From: Gammaproteobacteria bacterium
Lineage (GTDB): Bacteria; Pseudomonadota; Gammaproteobacteria; Steroidobacterales; Woeseiaceae
Length of the DNA stretch: 9,017 nucleotides
Assembly: GCA_003645495.1 (NCBI GenBank)
Contig: QNFK01000045.1
Coordinates: 1 to 9,017 of the forward strand
Direction: 5' to 3'
The position numbers and the translations under genes are program-made. Under the pieces are notes generated by a model. It was given only the letters and a program-made list of their open reading frames with translations. It was not told where the DNA came from and ran no database searches. This document shows, one piece after another, positions 1 through 6,520 of this stretch; positions within the stretch are counted from its first letter, which is position 1, and each line of letters opens with the position of its first letter.

Positions 1-117
1 CAGCGCGTTGAACATCGTATCAAACGATTTTCCAGGGCAGAAAAAGAAAATGTGCAGCAATTGCCGAAGCGAATCGATTCGCTGATTGAAGAATTCGCGG
101 CAGCCGCTGAAGACTAA
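1..117 (+). CDS. 3' end of an unrecognised protein (5' end outside window)
   Basis: Reading frame 1 is open from the first base and ends at tandem TAA TAA stops (115-120). The visible 38 residues run from QRVEHRIKRF to the C-terminus EEFAAAAED. They are strongly charged and look alpha-helical, with alternating basic and acidic residues and an alanine-rich acidic end. There is no membrane segment and no motif I recognise, so no function is assigned. It is the only plus-strand gene in the window and converges on the metallo-hydrolase gene: its TAA (115-117) and the opposing TAG (116-114) share bases, a 4-bp tail-to-tail overlap. The evidence that it is real is the open frame to the window edge, codon use that looks coding, the double stop, and the exact abutment with the neighbouring gene. 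So little of the protein is visible that a chance open frame cannot be fully excluded. Confidence 0.6.
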   Translation, partial: QRVEHRIKRFSRAEKENVQQLPKRIDSLIEEFAAAAED

Positions 118-1124
118 TAAAGCTCGATCGGCTGACCAAATGGTGGCAGTTCGATCGATACGTCACTTTCTTCCGCTGCAATTAATTTGTCCAGCCAGCC
201 GGCCGTCTTGATTATGTCGTCGGCCAACTTCGGAAACAGAACGATTTCGCCAAAAGGAGCTGTGAAGTCGTCGAAATGTACAACGATAAGTCGCCTGGCA
301 CCTGTCGCGACGATCGTTTCCTGCCAATAATCATCGACGTACTCCCGGCCCAGGCCGGCCAGTCCGGCAATGCCGAGAATGGCGACATCAGCAGTTACGC
401 CCTGCAATTTTCCCGGAATGTATCCGGCGCTTCCATTGATAAGTGTTGTGCCGCGCGGGTGGCCAATAAGAATCGACCATGTCACGCCTTCCCGCCATGC
501 CGATACATGCGCAGGTTGTCGCAATGGCGAATCGATACTTCCCGGAAACCAGGCTTCGCCATCTGTGCCGATCGGCGCGTGGCGGGATGCCAGAAGCGTG
601 ATCGTGAAGTCGCCGAACTGGCGCATTTCCCCATCAGCCAGCGTCTGGTATTGATCTACCGGAACGTCGGCGCCTTTGGCGATGTTGGCCGTTGACTGTG
701 ACCCGAGAATAACGGCACTGGTACGGTTCGCAATGTAGCCAATATCCATTGCGTGATCGAAGTGCGAATGCGCCGGAACAATTGCCGCGAGTCTGTCTAT
801 TCGATATTTACTCAGCGCGTGATTGATCGCTGCGACATCGGATGAAATGGTCTGCAATGGCGCGATATCCGTCACACGAAGTCGAGTGAAGGTGCCGTCA
901 ATCAGGATTTGTGTATCACCGTCGTCGAACAACAGTGTGGATATGCCAAGCCAGGTGACCGTGACCGCAGCATTCGTGTCGCGCACAGGCGTCGCTGTCG
1001 GCCAGCCGAAATCTGCAACCGCTGGCCGATCCTGCCACAGACGGGAAACAATAATAGTGGCCAGCACCAGCAGAGCCAGGAGTACCAGGGCAATATTTCG
1101 GGTCCAGCGCAGCGCCACTTTCAT
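114..1124 (-). CDS. Membrane-anchored metallo-beta-lactamase-fold hydrolase
   Basis: A 336-residue protein. Residues 1-28 hold a short basic start (MKVALRWTRN) and a hydrophobic stretch (about 11-26) with no obvious cleavage site, so it is probably an N-terminal anchor with the catalytic domain outside the cytoplasm. The metal-binding motif of the MBL superfamily, HSHFDH, is at residues 119-124. Further candidate ligands are H182 (SRHAP), H222 (IGHPRG) and H283 (VVHFDDF). The WLG-STLLFDDG-ILIDG strands at about 58-77 are the typical first sheet of the fold. The overall plan resembles the UlaG/NAPE-PLD-like branch; the substrate cannot be read from the sequence. The ATG at 1124 is preceded by a weak GAG 7 nt upstream. 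The gene starts 38 bp after the DUF819 gene ends, so the two may share a transcript. Its 3' end overlaps the convergent partial gene by 4 bp, leaving no room for a terminator. Confidence 0.88.
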   Translation of the reverse strand: MKVALRWTRNIALVLLALLVLATIIVSRLWQDRPAVADFGWPTATPVRDTNAAVTVTWLGISTLLFDDGDTQILIDGTFTRLRVTDIAPLQTISSDVAAINHALSKYRIDRLAAIVPAHSHFDHAMDIGYIANRTSAVILGSQSTANIAKGADVPVDQYQTLADGEMRQFGDFTITLLASRHAPIGTDGEAWFPGSIDSPLRQPAHVSAWREGVTWSILIGHPRGTTLINGSAGYIPGKLQGVTADVAILGIAGLAGLGREYVDDYWQETIVATGARRLIVVHFDDFTAPFGEIVLFPKLADDIIKTAGWLDKLIAAEESDVSIELPPFGQPIELY

Positions 1125-1135
1125 GCTGGCACTCT

Positions 1136-1148
1136 ACCATTGAATGGT
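1136..1148. repeat. 13-bp perfect palindrome upstream of the MBL gene
   Basis: ACCATTGAATGGT is a perfect odd palindrome (6-bp arms around one central base). It lies 12-24 bp upstream of the MBL start codon, in the 38-bp gap after the DUF819 gene. It could be a protein-binding site or a chance palindrome; the single-base centre makes it a poor RNA hairpin unless the loop opens. It adjoins the weak ribosome-binding region, so binding there could affect expression. Function is inferred only. Confidence 0.35.
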
Positions 1149-1162
1149 TGGACCACTAATTG

Positions 1163-2359
1163 CTACTGTCCTACCGCCATGCGCGCAAGGTGTCCTGCCA
1201 ACGGTGCGAGGTAATTACCAAGCGCGTATCCGATAAGCGCCATCAGTATGGACACCGGTACCAGGCTCGGTCGGTGAAAGGCTGCCACGATCGGTGCCGA
1301 TGCTGCAGCACCGATGTTGGCTGCCGATGCAATGGCAACGCTATGCACATCAACGCGAAAAATCTTCGCTCCAAGAAGGCAGAAAGCACCATGGATGAAA
1401 ATCCAGATGAACGCACCCAGCAGAAACGCCGGTGCCTGGCCAAATCCTGCAACGGTTGCCCGCGCACCCATCCCGGCAACGAATACATAAATCATGGCGG
1501 TGCCCATTGCCGTTGCGTTGGGGAGTTTTGCCACGGGCGTCGTTGACAGGATCAGAGAAATAGTGGTGATCAGCAGAATGCGCCACGTTGATTCGGAAAG
1601 AACGATCTACAGGCCAGGTGCGCTGGTCATCATGGCATTGAAGAAGACGCGTGCCAGGGGCGCGGAAATCCAGGTTACGCCGATAGCGATCGCGGCGAGG
1701 TAAATATAGTCACGCATGTGTGGCGCTTTTTCTTCCTCGATCATTAACGCTGCCGCCGAATCCATCATCCTGATCCGGTCCTCCGGAACGTTGGCCCATT
1801 TATTAAAACGATCCGCGAAATTTTTCGACGCGAGCAGGATTGGCAACCACACGATATAGATGACGTTATCTGCAAGCACAGCCAAACCGAATTGTTCCGG
1901 CGGCGTTGCGAGCATTTCAGCGGTTGCCGCCATGTTGCCGGTGCCACCGATCCAGCTGCCGGCGAGTGCGCCGAAACCGGTCCATGCGTCAGGCGCCAGC
2001 CAGCGATGCACGATCACATAGGATACAACTGCACCTACCACCACACCGGCACTACCCATCAACATTACCAATACACCTTTACCCATAATCCTGATGGCCG
2101 CCGGCACGTCGACCTTGATCAGCATCAGTACTATAAAGACCGGCAAGGCGAACTTGCTTAATCCGGAATAGACCTCTGAAGATGCCGGGATGACATCCAG
2201 GTTGTTGAGAAATACCGGTGTGGCATAGATGAACAGCAGCGGTGGCATGTACTGGAACATTTTCCACTCAGTCTTTTGTTCAACGAAAAACCAGAATGCG
2301 GCGACCGCACACAGAACGGCAATTACACCGCCAGGGGAACTGATCAGAACGTCGGGCAT
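1163..2359 (-). pseudogene. DUF819 (YjcL-like) membrane protein interrupted by one in-frame TAG
   Basis: From the ATG at 2359 one frame runs to a final TAG at 1165-1163: 399 codons, with an internal TAG at codon 251 (1609-1607). Codons 1-250 give a hydrophobic multi-span protein with the DUF819 hallmark GSWIGGTGNMAA at 134-145 and DNVIYIVW at 164-171. After the internal TAG the same frame continues with IVLSESTWRILLITTISLIL and the hydrophobic C-terminal third, including FIHGAF and SAANIGAAASAP. This is what the family shows at that place, so no frameshift or insertion is involved. Full length (about 398) fits the family. DUF819 proteins are polytopic inner-membrane proteins of uncertain, probably transport, function. 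The downstream part has a possible GTG at 1534 but no ribosome-binding site, so separate translation is unlikely. A weak AGG lies 10 nt before the first ATG. It is called a pseudogene because of the stop; a sequencing error or readthrough would make it intact. Confidence 0.85.
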
Positions 2360-2390
2360 GATTCTATAGCCTGCTGATTAGGATCGGCAG

Positions 2391-2396
2391 ATTATA
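2391..2396 (-). promoter_or_regulatory. Candidate -10 element (TATAAT) of the DUF819 gene
   Basis: The minus strand reads TATAAT, a perfect match to the sigma70 -10 consensus, about 31 bp upstream of the DUF819 start codon. That would leave a leader of roughly 25 nt. No good -35 hexamer is visible at 16-18 bp (TCCGGC at 17 bp), and there is no extended TG. The promoter would therefore be weak or activator-dependent. The position in the only sizeable gap before this gene supports the call. Confidence 0.4.
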
Positions 2397-2412
2397 GCGG
2401 AATTGATGGTGC

Positions 2413-2429
2413 CGCCGGATTTACCGGCG
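2413..2429. repeat. Short GC hairpin after the NERD gene
   Basis: A perfect 6-bp stem CGCCGG/CCGGCG closes a 5-nt AT-rich loop. It lies 50 bp past the stop of the NERD gene and upstream of the candidate TATAAT. Neither strand has a T-run after the stem, so it does not qualify as an intrinsic terminator. It may stabilise the NERD transcript end or sit just upstream of the DUF819 promoter. Confidence 0.3.
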
Positions 2430-2478
2430 ATGGCGGTTGCTGGAGAAGCCTGGCCGGAACATTGTAAGAGCAGGCGGG

Positions 2479-3204
2479 CTAGGAAAAGCTCAGCTGTGCC
2501 TGGAAATCTTTGCGCGAATCTTCGTCGGTTAGCGCTGCAGCCTTTACGGTCAGCCAGACTGCATCCCAGTCCTCAATCTTGCAGGGACCGAAAACGAATT
2601 TCGCTATGTAGCTGTTGAGATCCCGCACATGAATAACATTCTTTTCCAGTGGAGAAGTAAATTGCACGGAGCCGCTGAATACGACCAGGTTTGCGACCGG
2701 GACATTCGGTGCAGCATTTCGCAGTGCCCTTGTCCGGCCTTCATTCTGAATCATGGGGTTTAGAAATTTGCGCCGGTGAATGCCGTCAACATTGGTCCAC
2801 TGCGGCTCCTCGGGTCCACCAAAAACGACGCCGTTGTAGTGCTTCGCCTGAATACAAAGAATGCCGCCCGAGGTAAGAATTGCGAAATCTATGTGGGTCA
2901 GCCCGCCATACGCACCTGGCAGAATGAAGTCGTCCATTACGTCCGCAGTCTTGCTGTGCAGGATCTTGCGAATTCTGTGCTTGCCGACTTTTTCGGTGAC
3001 GACGCGGGCCACCTGGGTCGCTGAGGCCCTGAATACCAGGGTCAGCAGCAAGGTTGCTGCGATGGCGATGATAAACATGCCTATCCCGGTGTTGCCAAGG
3101 CCGGTTACGATTTCCGTGGCGGCCTCCGCATCCGCTGCCACGGTGGGCCAGGCGCAGAAGAGGCTGGCGAGGCTCAGGGAATATGGCAGAGGTCGGCGAA
3201 TCAT
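2479..3204 (-). CDS. Membrane-anchored NERD-domain nuclease-like protein
   Basis: A 241-residue protein. Residues 1-24 resemble a signal peptide (hydrophobic, ending AWPTVAADA), and residues 41-59 are a transmembrane helix followed by a strongly basic segment (66-85: RVVTEKVGKHRIRK). The C-terminal domain is therefore probably cytoplasmic. Residues about 86-175 match the nuclease-related (NERD) domain. They carry LTHIDFAIL with D106, then ILCIQAKHY with Q119 and K121, then a W at 136 and FLNPMIQNE (148-155), the family's usual aromatic-x-NP-x-x-Q block. The second metal position is Q rather than the common E, giving a D...QxK site like the Mrr/archaeal resolvase branch of the PD-(D/E)xK superfamily. 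The ATG at 3204 is used because the signal-like segment follows at once; no clear Shine-Dalgarno precedes it. The role is unknown; DNA processing or defence is possible. It is separated by 172 bp from the ABC gene and 119 bp from DUF819, so it may be its own unit. Confidence 0.8.
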   Translation of the reverse strand: MIRRPLPYSLSLASLFCAWPTVAADAEAATEIVTGLGNTGIGMFIIAIAATLLLTLVFRASATQVARVVTEKVGKHRIRKILHSKTADVMDDFILPGAYGGLTHIDFAILTSGGILCIQAKHYNGVVFGGPEEPQWTNVDGIHRRKFLNPMIQNEGRTRALRNAAPNVPVANLVVFSGSVQFTSPLEKNVIHVRDLNSYIAKFVFGPCKIEDWDAVWLTVKAAALTDEDSRKDFQAQLSFS

Positions 3205-3327
3205 GGCTGGAGACTAGAGGTGACTGGATTATGACGCATTGTATTCCGTCACGTTTTCGAAATCCGCGCAGTTTGGAATAGCCGGACTGTGAATCAGTTT
3301 ACATATTGGCGCCGACTGGCATGTTCG

Positions 3328-3359
3328 GGCAGGGAATCCTGCCACATTCTTGCCGGCAA
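3328..3359. repeat. Hairpin and adjacent 10-bp palindrome downstream of the ABC ATPase gene
   Basis: Two self-complementary elements sit within 50 bp of the ABC gene stop. The first is a perfect 6-bp stem GGCAGG/CCTGCC with a GAAT tetraloop (3328-3343). The second is the perfect palindrome TTGCCGGCAA (3350-3359). There is no T-run on either side, so a standard intrinsic terminator is not supported. They may mark the transcript end by another route. The rest of the 3205-3376 gap shows only weak -10-like hexamers on the minus strand (TACAAT at 3243-3238, CATAAT at 3233-3228) without a convincing -35. Confidence 0.35.
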
Positions 3360-3376
3360 TCCGGGCCGGGGCCGGA

Positions 3377-4180
3377 TCAGTGTGAATTCGGTGGATATGC
3401 CAGGAAATAACCGTCAATTTTGGCCACTTTGATGTCGGTATCGTAGGTTCTGCGAAGATTCTCCTCGGTCAGTACCTCATTCTTTGGGCCGTCAGCCACA
3501 ATCCGGCCCTCTCGCAGCAGGATCAAACGCTCAATCTCCGGCGGTATCTCATTGAGCAGGTGCGTTACCAGAACGATGGTCTTGCCGTTCTCCACCAACC
3601 GCCTGATGCGTGCCAGGTAGTCAAAGCTGGCGGTCAGGTCGAGACCTGCTGTCGGCTCGTCCAGGATCAGCGTGTCGGGGTCATGCACCAGTGCGCGGCC
3701 GAGCAGGCAACGCCGCTGCTGCCCGGTTGACATGTTTCGCAGTGGGCGATCTGCTAGCGACCCGACACCGAGTTCATCCATGATGTCGCGCGCATGCGCT
3801 TTTTGTGCAGCCGACAGTTTGCTGGCAAGCGCGCCATGAATGCCGACGCTCGACAGGTAACCGGATAGCACAACTTCAAGACCGGTCGTATCGCTGCGGT
3901 AGCGCATTTGCAATTCGTGCGAGACGATACCGATGTGTGAGCGGAGTTCCCACACATTCCAGCGGTCGCGGCCGAGAATGCGGACCCAGGAATTGTCACG
4001 CCGCAGGGGGTAAAGCTCACGGTTGATGACTTTGAGCAGGGTTGTTTTGCCGGAGCCGTTCGGTCCCAGAATTGCAACTTGCTCGTGCTGCCCGATCGAG
4101 ACGCTGAGGTTTTCGAAAACCCGTGTATCGCCGCGATAAATAGTCGCGTCGTGGATTTCAATCAAAGGCGCTTCTGTCAT
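3377..4180 (-). CDS. ABC transporter ATP-binding protein, ModF/COG1119 type, without a visible permease
   Basis: A 267-residue single ABC domain with all hallmarks. Walker A is GPNGSGKT at 39-46. The signature is STGQQ at 151-155 (the S-T-G-Q variant of LSGGQ), Walker B is LILDEP at 171-176 with catalytic E175, the D-loop is GLD at 179-181, and the switch histidine is H207 (VTHLLNEIPPEIE). The RGDTRVF start, the ELYPLRRDNSWVRILGRDRW region (56-74) and NVWELRSHIGIVSHELQ (75-91) are typical of the COG1119 family. These ATPases are often called molybdenum-transport or 'YlmA-like' but commonly stand alone. No membrane or binding-protein partner lies next to it here, so a transport role is not established. 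It follows the small membrane protein gene by 23 bp and is probably co-transcribed with it. No good Shine-Dalgarno precedes the ATG at 4180. Alternative: a non-transport ATPase function. Confidence 0.92.
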   Translation of the reverse strand: MTEAPLIEIHDATIYRGDTRVFENLSVSIGQHEQVAILGPNGSGKTTLLKVINRELYPLRRDNSWVRILGRDRWNVWELRSHIGIVSHELQMRYRSDTTGLEVVLSGYLSSVGIHGALASKLSAAQKAHARDIMDELGVGSLADRPLRNMSTGQQRRCLLGRALVHDPDTLILDEPTAGLDLTASFDYLARIRRLVENGKTIVLVTHLLNEIPPEIERLILLREGRIVADGPKNEVLTEENLRRTYDTDIKVAKIDGYFLAYPPNSH

Positions 4181-4203
4181 TTGTCAGGCGAGTGGCAGCT
4201 CAC

Positions 4204-4737
4204 TCATATTTCCTGGCGCAGGTGCAGTGGTTTCCAGGCCTTGTGCGCTTTGTACGCCGGTTCTGCGGTCTCGGGCTGATATTCTTCGAGTCTTTCTGCC
4301 AGCCACTGGAACCACTCGAATGCCAACGGGTCATCAAGTTCCTCGCGCAAGGCATATGCCCATAGCTCCAGTTTTCGCCAGAGTATTGTTGTGCTACTGC
4401 CAATGAGGTTATTGACCACGATGAAAGGCACGATGCGCTGGAACGTCATCACGCCAATGTTTTCCATCGTTGCACTGATCAGCATCGCTGCATCTTCAAG
4501 TTCATTATTATTATCGCGAATATCTTTGACGGTCATATCATCTGGCAGATGCAGAATCATCTGGTACGCCGCAGAAAATTGCGCGTTGCCAAAAAACCGA
4601 AACAGCTCGATTGCCGCCAGCTCCCGACGTTGCTGGCGAATCTGACGCATTTGCAGCATGGCAAAAATCAAACCGCCAACAACAATGATGACGCCAAGAA
4701 TTTCTGCCATGTTGGCCATTGTAGAAAGATCAGTCAT
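4204..4737 (-). CDS. Small single-span membrane protein, DUF4760-like
   Basis: A 177-residue protein. Residues 11-29 form one hydrophobic helix (AEILGVIIVVGGLIFAMLQM), followed at once by a basic, glutamine-rich stretch (RQIRQQRRE, 31-39), so the rest should be cytoplasmic. The remainder is helical and amphipathic, with conserved-looking aromatic runs (ELFRFFG at 44-50, FEWFQWLAERLEEY at 140-153). This layout resembles proteins annotated DUF4760, of unknown function; the family assignment is from memory of the pattern and tentative. There are no catalytic motifs. The ATG at 4737 is the first in frame that keeps the membrane helix; an alternative is M7. It ends 23 bp before the ABC ATPase gene in the same direction. 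That raises the possibility of a functional pairing, but a single helix is not an ABC permease. A 53-bp gap separates it from the MATE gene. Confidence 0.75.
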   Translation of the reverse strand: MTDLSTMANMAEILGVIIVVGGLIFAMLQMRQIRQQRRELAAIELFRFFGNAQFSAAYQMILHLPDDMTVKDIRDNNNELEDAAMLISATMENIGVMTFQRIVPFIVVNNLIGSSTTILWRKLELWAYALREELDDPLAFEWFQWLAERLEEYQPETAEPAYKAHKAWKPLHLRQEI

Positions 4738-4790
4738 TCTAAAAATACCCGGTAGTAAGTTGAGTTGTTACGTATCTATACATGCAATTG

Positions 4791-6212
4791 TCAGACTTGC
4801 TGGAAGCGCCATTTACCGCGCCTGAAGACCAGAACGGCAAGTATAGTCAATATTGATTCTGCGATGACGATGGCAAGGAACACGCCGTCGGGACCGAAGC
4901 CGACGGCAGTTGCGAGCCAGTAAGCGAGTGGAATCTGTACCAGCCAGAAGCAGATGAAATTCAGTATCGACGGTGTACGCGTGTCGCCGGCGCCGTTCAG
5001 CGCCTGAATGACGATCATGCCTATCGCGTACATTGGATAGCCAATGCCCAGTATACGCAGACAGCTGGTGCCGTAGCGCAGAATCTCCGGCTCGGTCGAG
5101 AACCAGGAAACGATCTGCGGTGCAAATATGATCATGAGTACACCGAGAACCGTCATGAAGACGATGTTTATGCGTGCTGCAGCCCAGGCCGACTTTTCCG
5201 CGCGGTCCGGCTTGCGGGCGCCGAGATTCTGCCCGACCAGCGTCGCAGCTGCATTGCCGAGGCCCCATGCAGGCAAGATGGCAAACTCCAGAAGGCGCAA
5301 TGCTATCGTGTATGCAGCAATAGGCGCGCTGCCGTACAAGGCAACGATACGCATGATCGCTATCCAGCTCGCAGTCGCAATCAGGAATTGTCCGACACCA
5401 CCAATCGACACTCTCAACATGCGCTTAATAAGCGCCGGCGCGATGGCCAGATGCCGCAGTCGACAACGCAATCTGCCGTTGCTGGTGAACAGGTAGTAAA
5501 AGAGGTACGCGACACCGATGCCGCGACCGATCGTCGTTGCTACCGCGGCTCCGGTTACGCCCATTTCGGGAAACGGGCCAAGACCGAATATCAGGCAGGG
5601 GTCCAGAACAATGTTGATCGCGTTGGCTAGAGCCAGAGAGCGCAGCGCCACGGGCGCATCACCCGCGCCACGAAATGCGGCGTTCAGCAGGAACAGGAAA
5701 ATTATGCTGGCTGAACCGCCAAGCAATATGGCAGTGAAACCTTCTCCTTGTTCCAGGACCTCCGGACTTGCGCCCATCATGAGTAACAACTCGGCGGCAT
5801 AGTGATAGCCGCTTATGCCAATAACAATCGCAAGCGCGGCGCCAACCCATATGGCCTGTCCTGCGACCTGTGCAGCCTCGTCATGATCTTTGGCGCCAAT
5901 ACGCCGGGATATCATGGCCGTAACACCCATGCCGAGGCCGATTGCTATCGCGTATAGCACGGTGATCAGGGCCTCCGTCAGGCCAACGGCGGCGATCGCA
6001 TTGGTGCCCAGTCGGGACACGAAAGCAATGTCGACAACGGCAAAGATCGCCTCCATTGCCATCTCGAGCATCATTGGAATCGCGAGCAAACCAAGCGCAC
6101 GATTGATCGGGCCGATTGTAAAATCAGTCTCGTTGTCGCGCAGCGCTTCGCGAACAAAAAGGCGGCTACGCTGCCAGAGAGATTTATTAGTTTGTATGTT
6201 TTCGTAAGTCAT
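4791..6212 (-). CDS. MATE-family multidrug efflux transporter
   Basis: A 473-residue inner-membrane antiporter with about twelve hydrophobic segments in two homologous halves. The internal repeat is visible as the paired motifs FRGAGDAPVA (180-189) in the N half and LNGAGDTRTP (405-414) in the C half, each after a long helix. IPMMLEMAMEAIFAVVDIAFVSRLG (45-69) is the typical MATE first helix, and NAAATLVGQNLGARKPDRAE (320-339) is the C-half loop common to the family. Members export cationic drugs and toxic compounds using Na+ or H+; the coupling ion cannot be decided here. The start ATG at 6212 is chosen because it gives the usual N-terminus and has AAAGAA 8 nt upstream. The frame stays open up to a GTG at 6293, but that 27-residue extension lacks a ribosome-binding site and is not family-like. 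A hairpin and other possible control elements lie upstream. Confidence 0.93.
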   Translation of the reverse strand: MTYENIQTNKSLWQRSRLFVREALRDNETDFTIGPINRALGLLAIPMMLEMAMEAIFAVVDIAFVSRLGTNAIAAVGLTEALITVLYAIAIGLGMGVTAMISRRIGAKDHDEAAQVAGQAIWVGAALAIVIGISGYHYAAELLLMMGASPEVLEQGEGFTAILLGGSASIIFLFLLNAAFRGAGDAPVALRSLALANAINIVLDPCLIFGLGPFPEMGVTGAAVATTIGRGIGVAYLFYYLFTSNGRLRCRLRHLAIAPALIKRMLRVSIGGVGQFLIATASWIAIMRIVALYGSAPIAAYTIALRLLEFAILPAWGLGNAAATLVGQNLGARKPDRAEKSAWAAARINIVFMTVLGVLMIIFAPQIVSWFSTEPEILRYGTSCLRILGIGYPMYAIGMIVIQALNGAGDTRTPSILNFICFWLVQIPLAYWLATAVGFGPDGVFLAIVIAESILTILAVLVFRRGKWRFQQV

Positions 6213-6232
6213 TGTTGAATTCTTTATGTGGT

Positions 6233-6263
6233 GCTGTACGGCCGTGAAAATAATGGGTACAGC
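6233..6263 (-). promoter_or_regulatory. Leader hairpin upstream of the MATE gene
   Basis: Seven-base perfect inverted repeats GCTGTAC (6233-6239) and GTACAGC (6257-6263) flank a 17-nt spacer that itself begins in an 8-bp palindrome (ACGGCCGT, 6238-6245). The element ends 20 bp before the MATE start codon. In RNA it would form a stem-loop just ahead of the ribosome-binding site; as DNA it could bind a dimeric regulator. There is no T-run, so it is not a terminator. The function is inferred. Confidence 0.4.
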
Positions 6264-6316
6264 AGACCGATCCGGAATCGCGTTGCCGGACACTCTGCAA
6301 GTAAAGAATGTTTCGG

Positions 6317-6433
6317 CTAAGTGCGGGTGTCGAGAGGCAGCATTGGGGCATTGTTGCCCACATCACAGCGGCCAGATACACAGACGAGCCCGACCACGAC
6401 GGCGAAGGGAATTGCACAGATTGTCGTTTTCAT
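6317..6433 (-). CDS. Possible 38-residue signal-peptide-like small ORF
   Basis: An ATG at 6433 opens a 38-codon frame ending in TAG (6319-6317), in the 308-bp interval between the PF10118-like gene and the MATE gene. The peptide starts MKTTICAIPFAVVVGLVCVS and ends GRCDVGNNAPMLPLDTRT. It has a lysine after the start, a hydrophobic core at about residues 5-19 and three cysteines (C6, C18, C23). That is the shape of a secreted peptide or small membrane protein. The SGRC sequence is not a proper lipobox because R is at -1. No clear Shine-Dalgarno precedes it. It lies downstream of a candidate promoter and palindrome and could be a leader peptide or chance. The rest of the interval holds the elements listed separately and no other convincing gene. 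Confidence 0.28.
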   Translation of the reverse strand: MKTTICAIPFAVVVGLVCVSGRCDVGNNAPMLPLDTRT

Positions 6434-6446
6434 AAAGGCTCGATTC

Positions 6447-6459
6447 CAGGCACTGCCTG
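6447..6459. promoter_or_regulatory. 13-bp perfect palindrome (candidate operator) upstream of the MATE gene
   Basis: CAGGCACTGCCTG is a perfect odd palindrome with 6-bp arms. It lies about 20 bp downstream of the candidate -10 at 6484-6479, close to the expected transcription start. That is a normal place for a repressor of the TetR or MarR kind, and efflux genes are often controlled that way. No regulator gene is visible in the window. It is not a LexA box, since the CTGT-N8-ACAG spacing is absent. Confidence 0.4.
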
Positions 6460-6478
6460 AATTTGACTTACCTGCGCC

Positions 6479-6506
6479 ATGCTAAACGAACAAATGGGAA
6501 AGTCAA
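6479..6506 (-). promoter_or_regulatory. Candidate sigma70-type promoter for the MATE transcript
   Basis: The minus strand reads TTGACT (6506-6501, 5 of 6 to the -35 consensus), a 16-bp spacer, then TAGCAT (6484-6479, 4 of 6 to the -10 consensus). It starts 14 bp after the end of the PF10118-like gene and faces the MATE gene, giving a leader of about 260 nt that contains the palindrome, the small ORF and the hairpin. The match is modest and unproven. Confidence 0.42.
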
Positions 6507-6520
6507 CGGGATTGTGGTTG

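Noticed and set aside
276..695. Plus-strand open frame opposite the MBL gene (139 codons), and similar ones at 823-1143, 1160-1546 and 8194-8652
   Set aside because: All lie antisense to well-supported genes, have low-complexity or cysteine/arginine-rich translations and match no family; they are frame shadows.
1535..1606. A frameshift or insertion between the two DUF819 pieces
   Set aside because: Codon counting shows both pieces are in the same phase (2359 to 1534 is exactly 275 codons), and the intervening 24 codons read as family-like protein; only the TAG interrupts.
1163..1609. TAG reassigned to an amino acid in this organism
   Set aside because: TAG ends the MBL gene (116-114), the NERD gene (2481-2479) and the DUF819 frame itself (1165-1163) at family-appropriate lengths, so it works as a normal stop here.
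2413..2429. Intrinsic terminator for the NERD gene
   Set aside because: The hairpin has no T-run on either strand.
6233..6263. LexA (SOS) box upstream of the MATE gene
   Set aside because: CTGT and ACAG are present but separated by 21 bases instead of 8.
6213..6293. Longer MATE start at the GTG at 6293
   Set aside because: The extra 27 residues are not family-like, have no ribosome-binding site and cover the leader hairpin; the ATG at 6212 gives the normal N-terminus.
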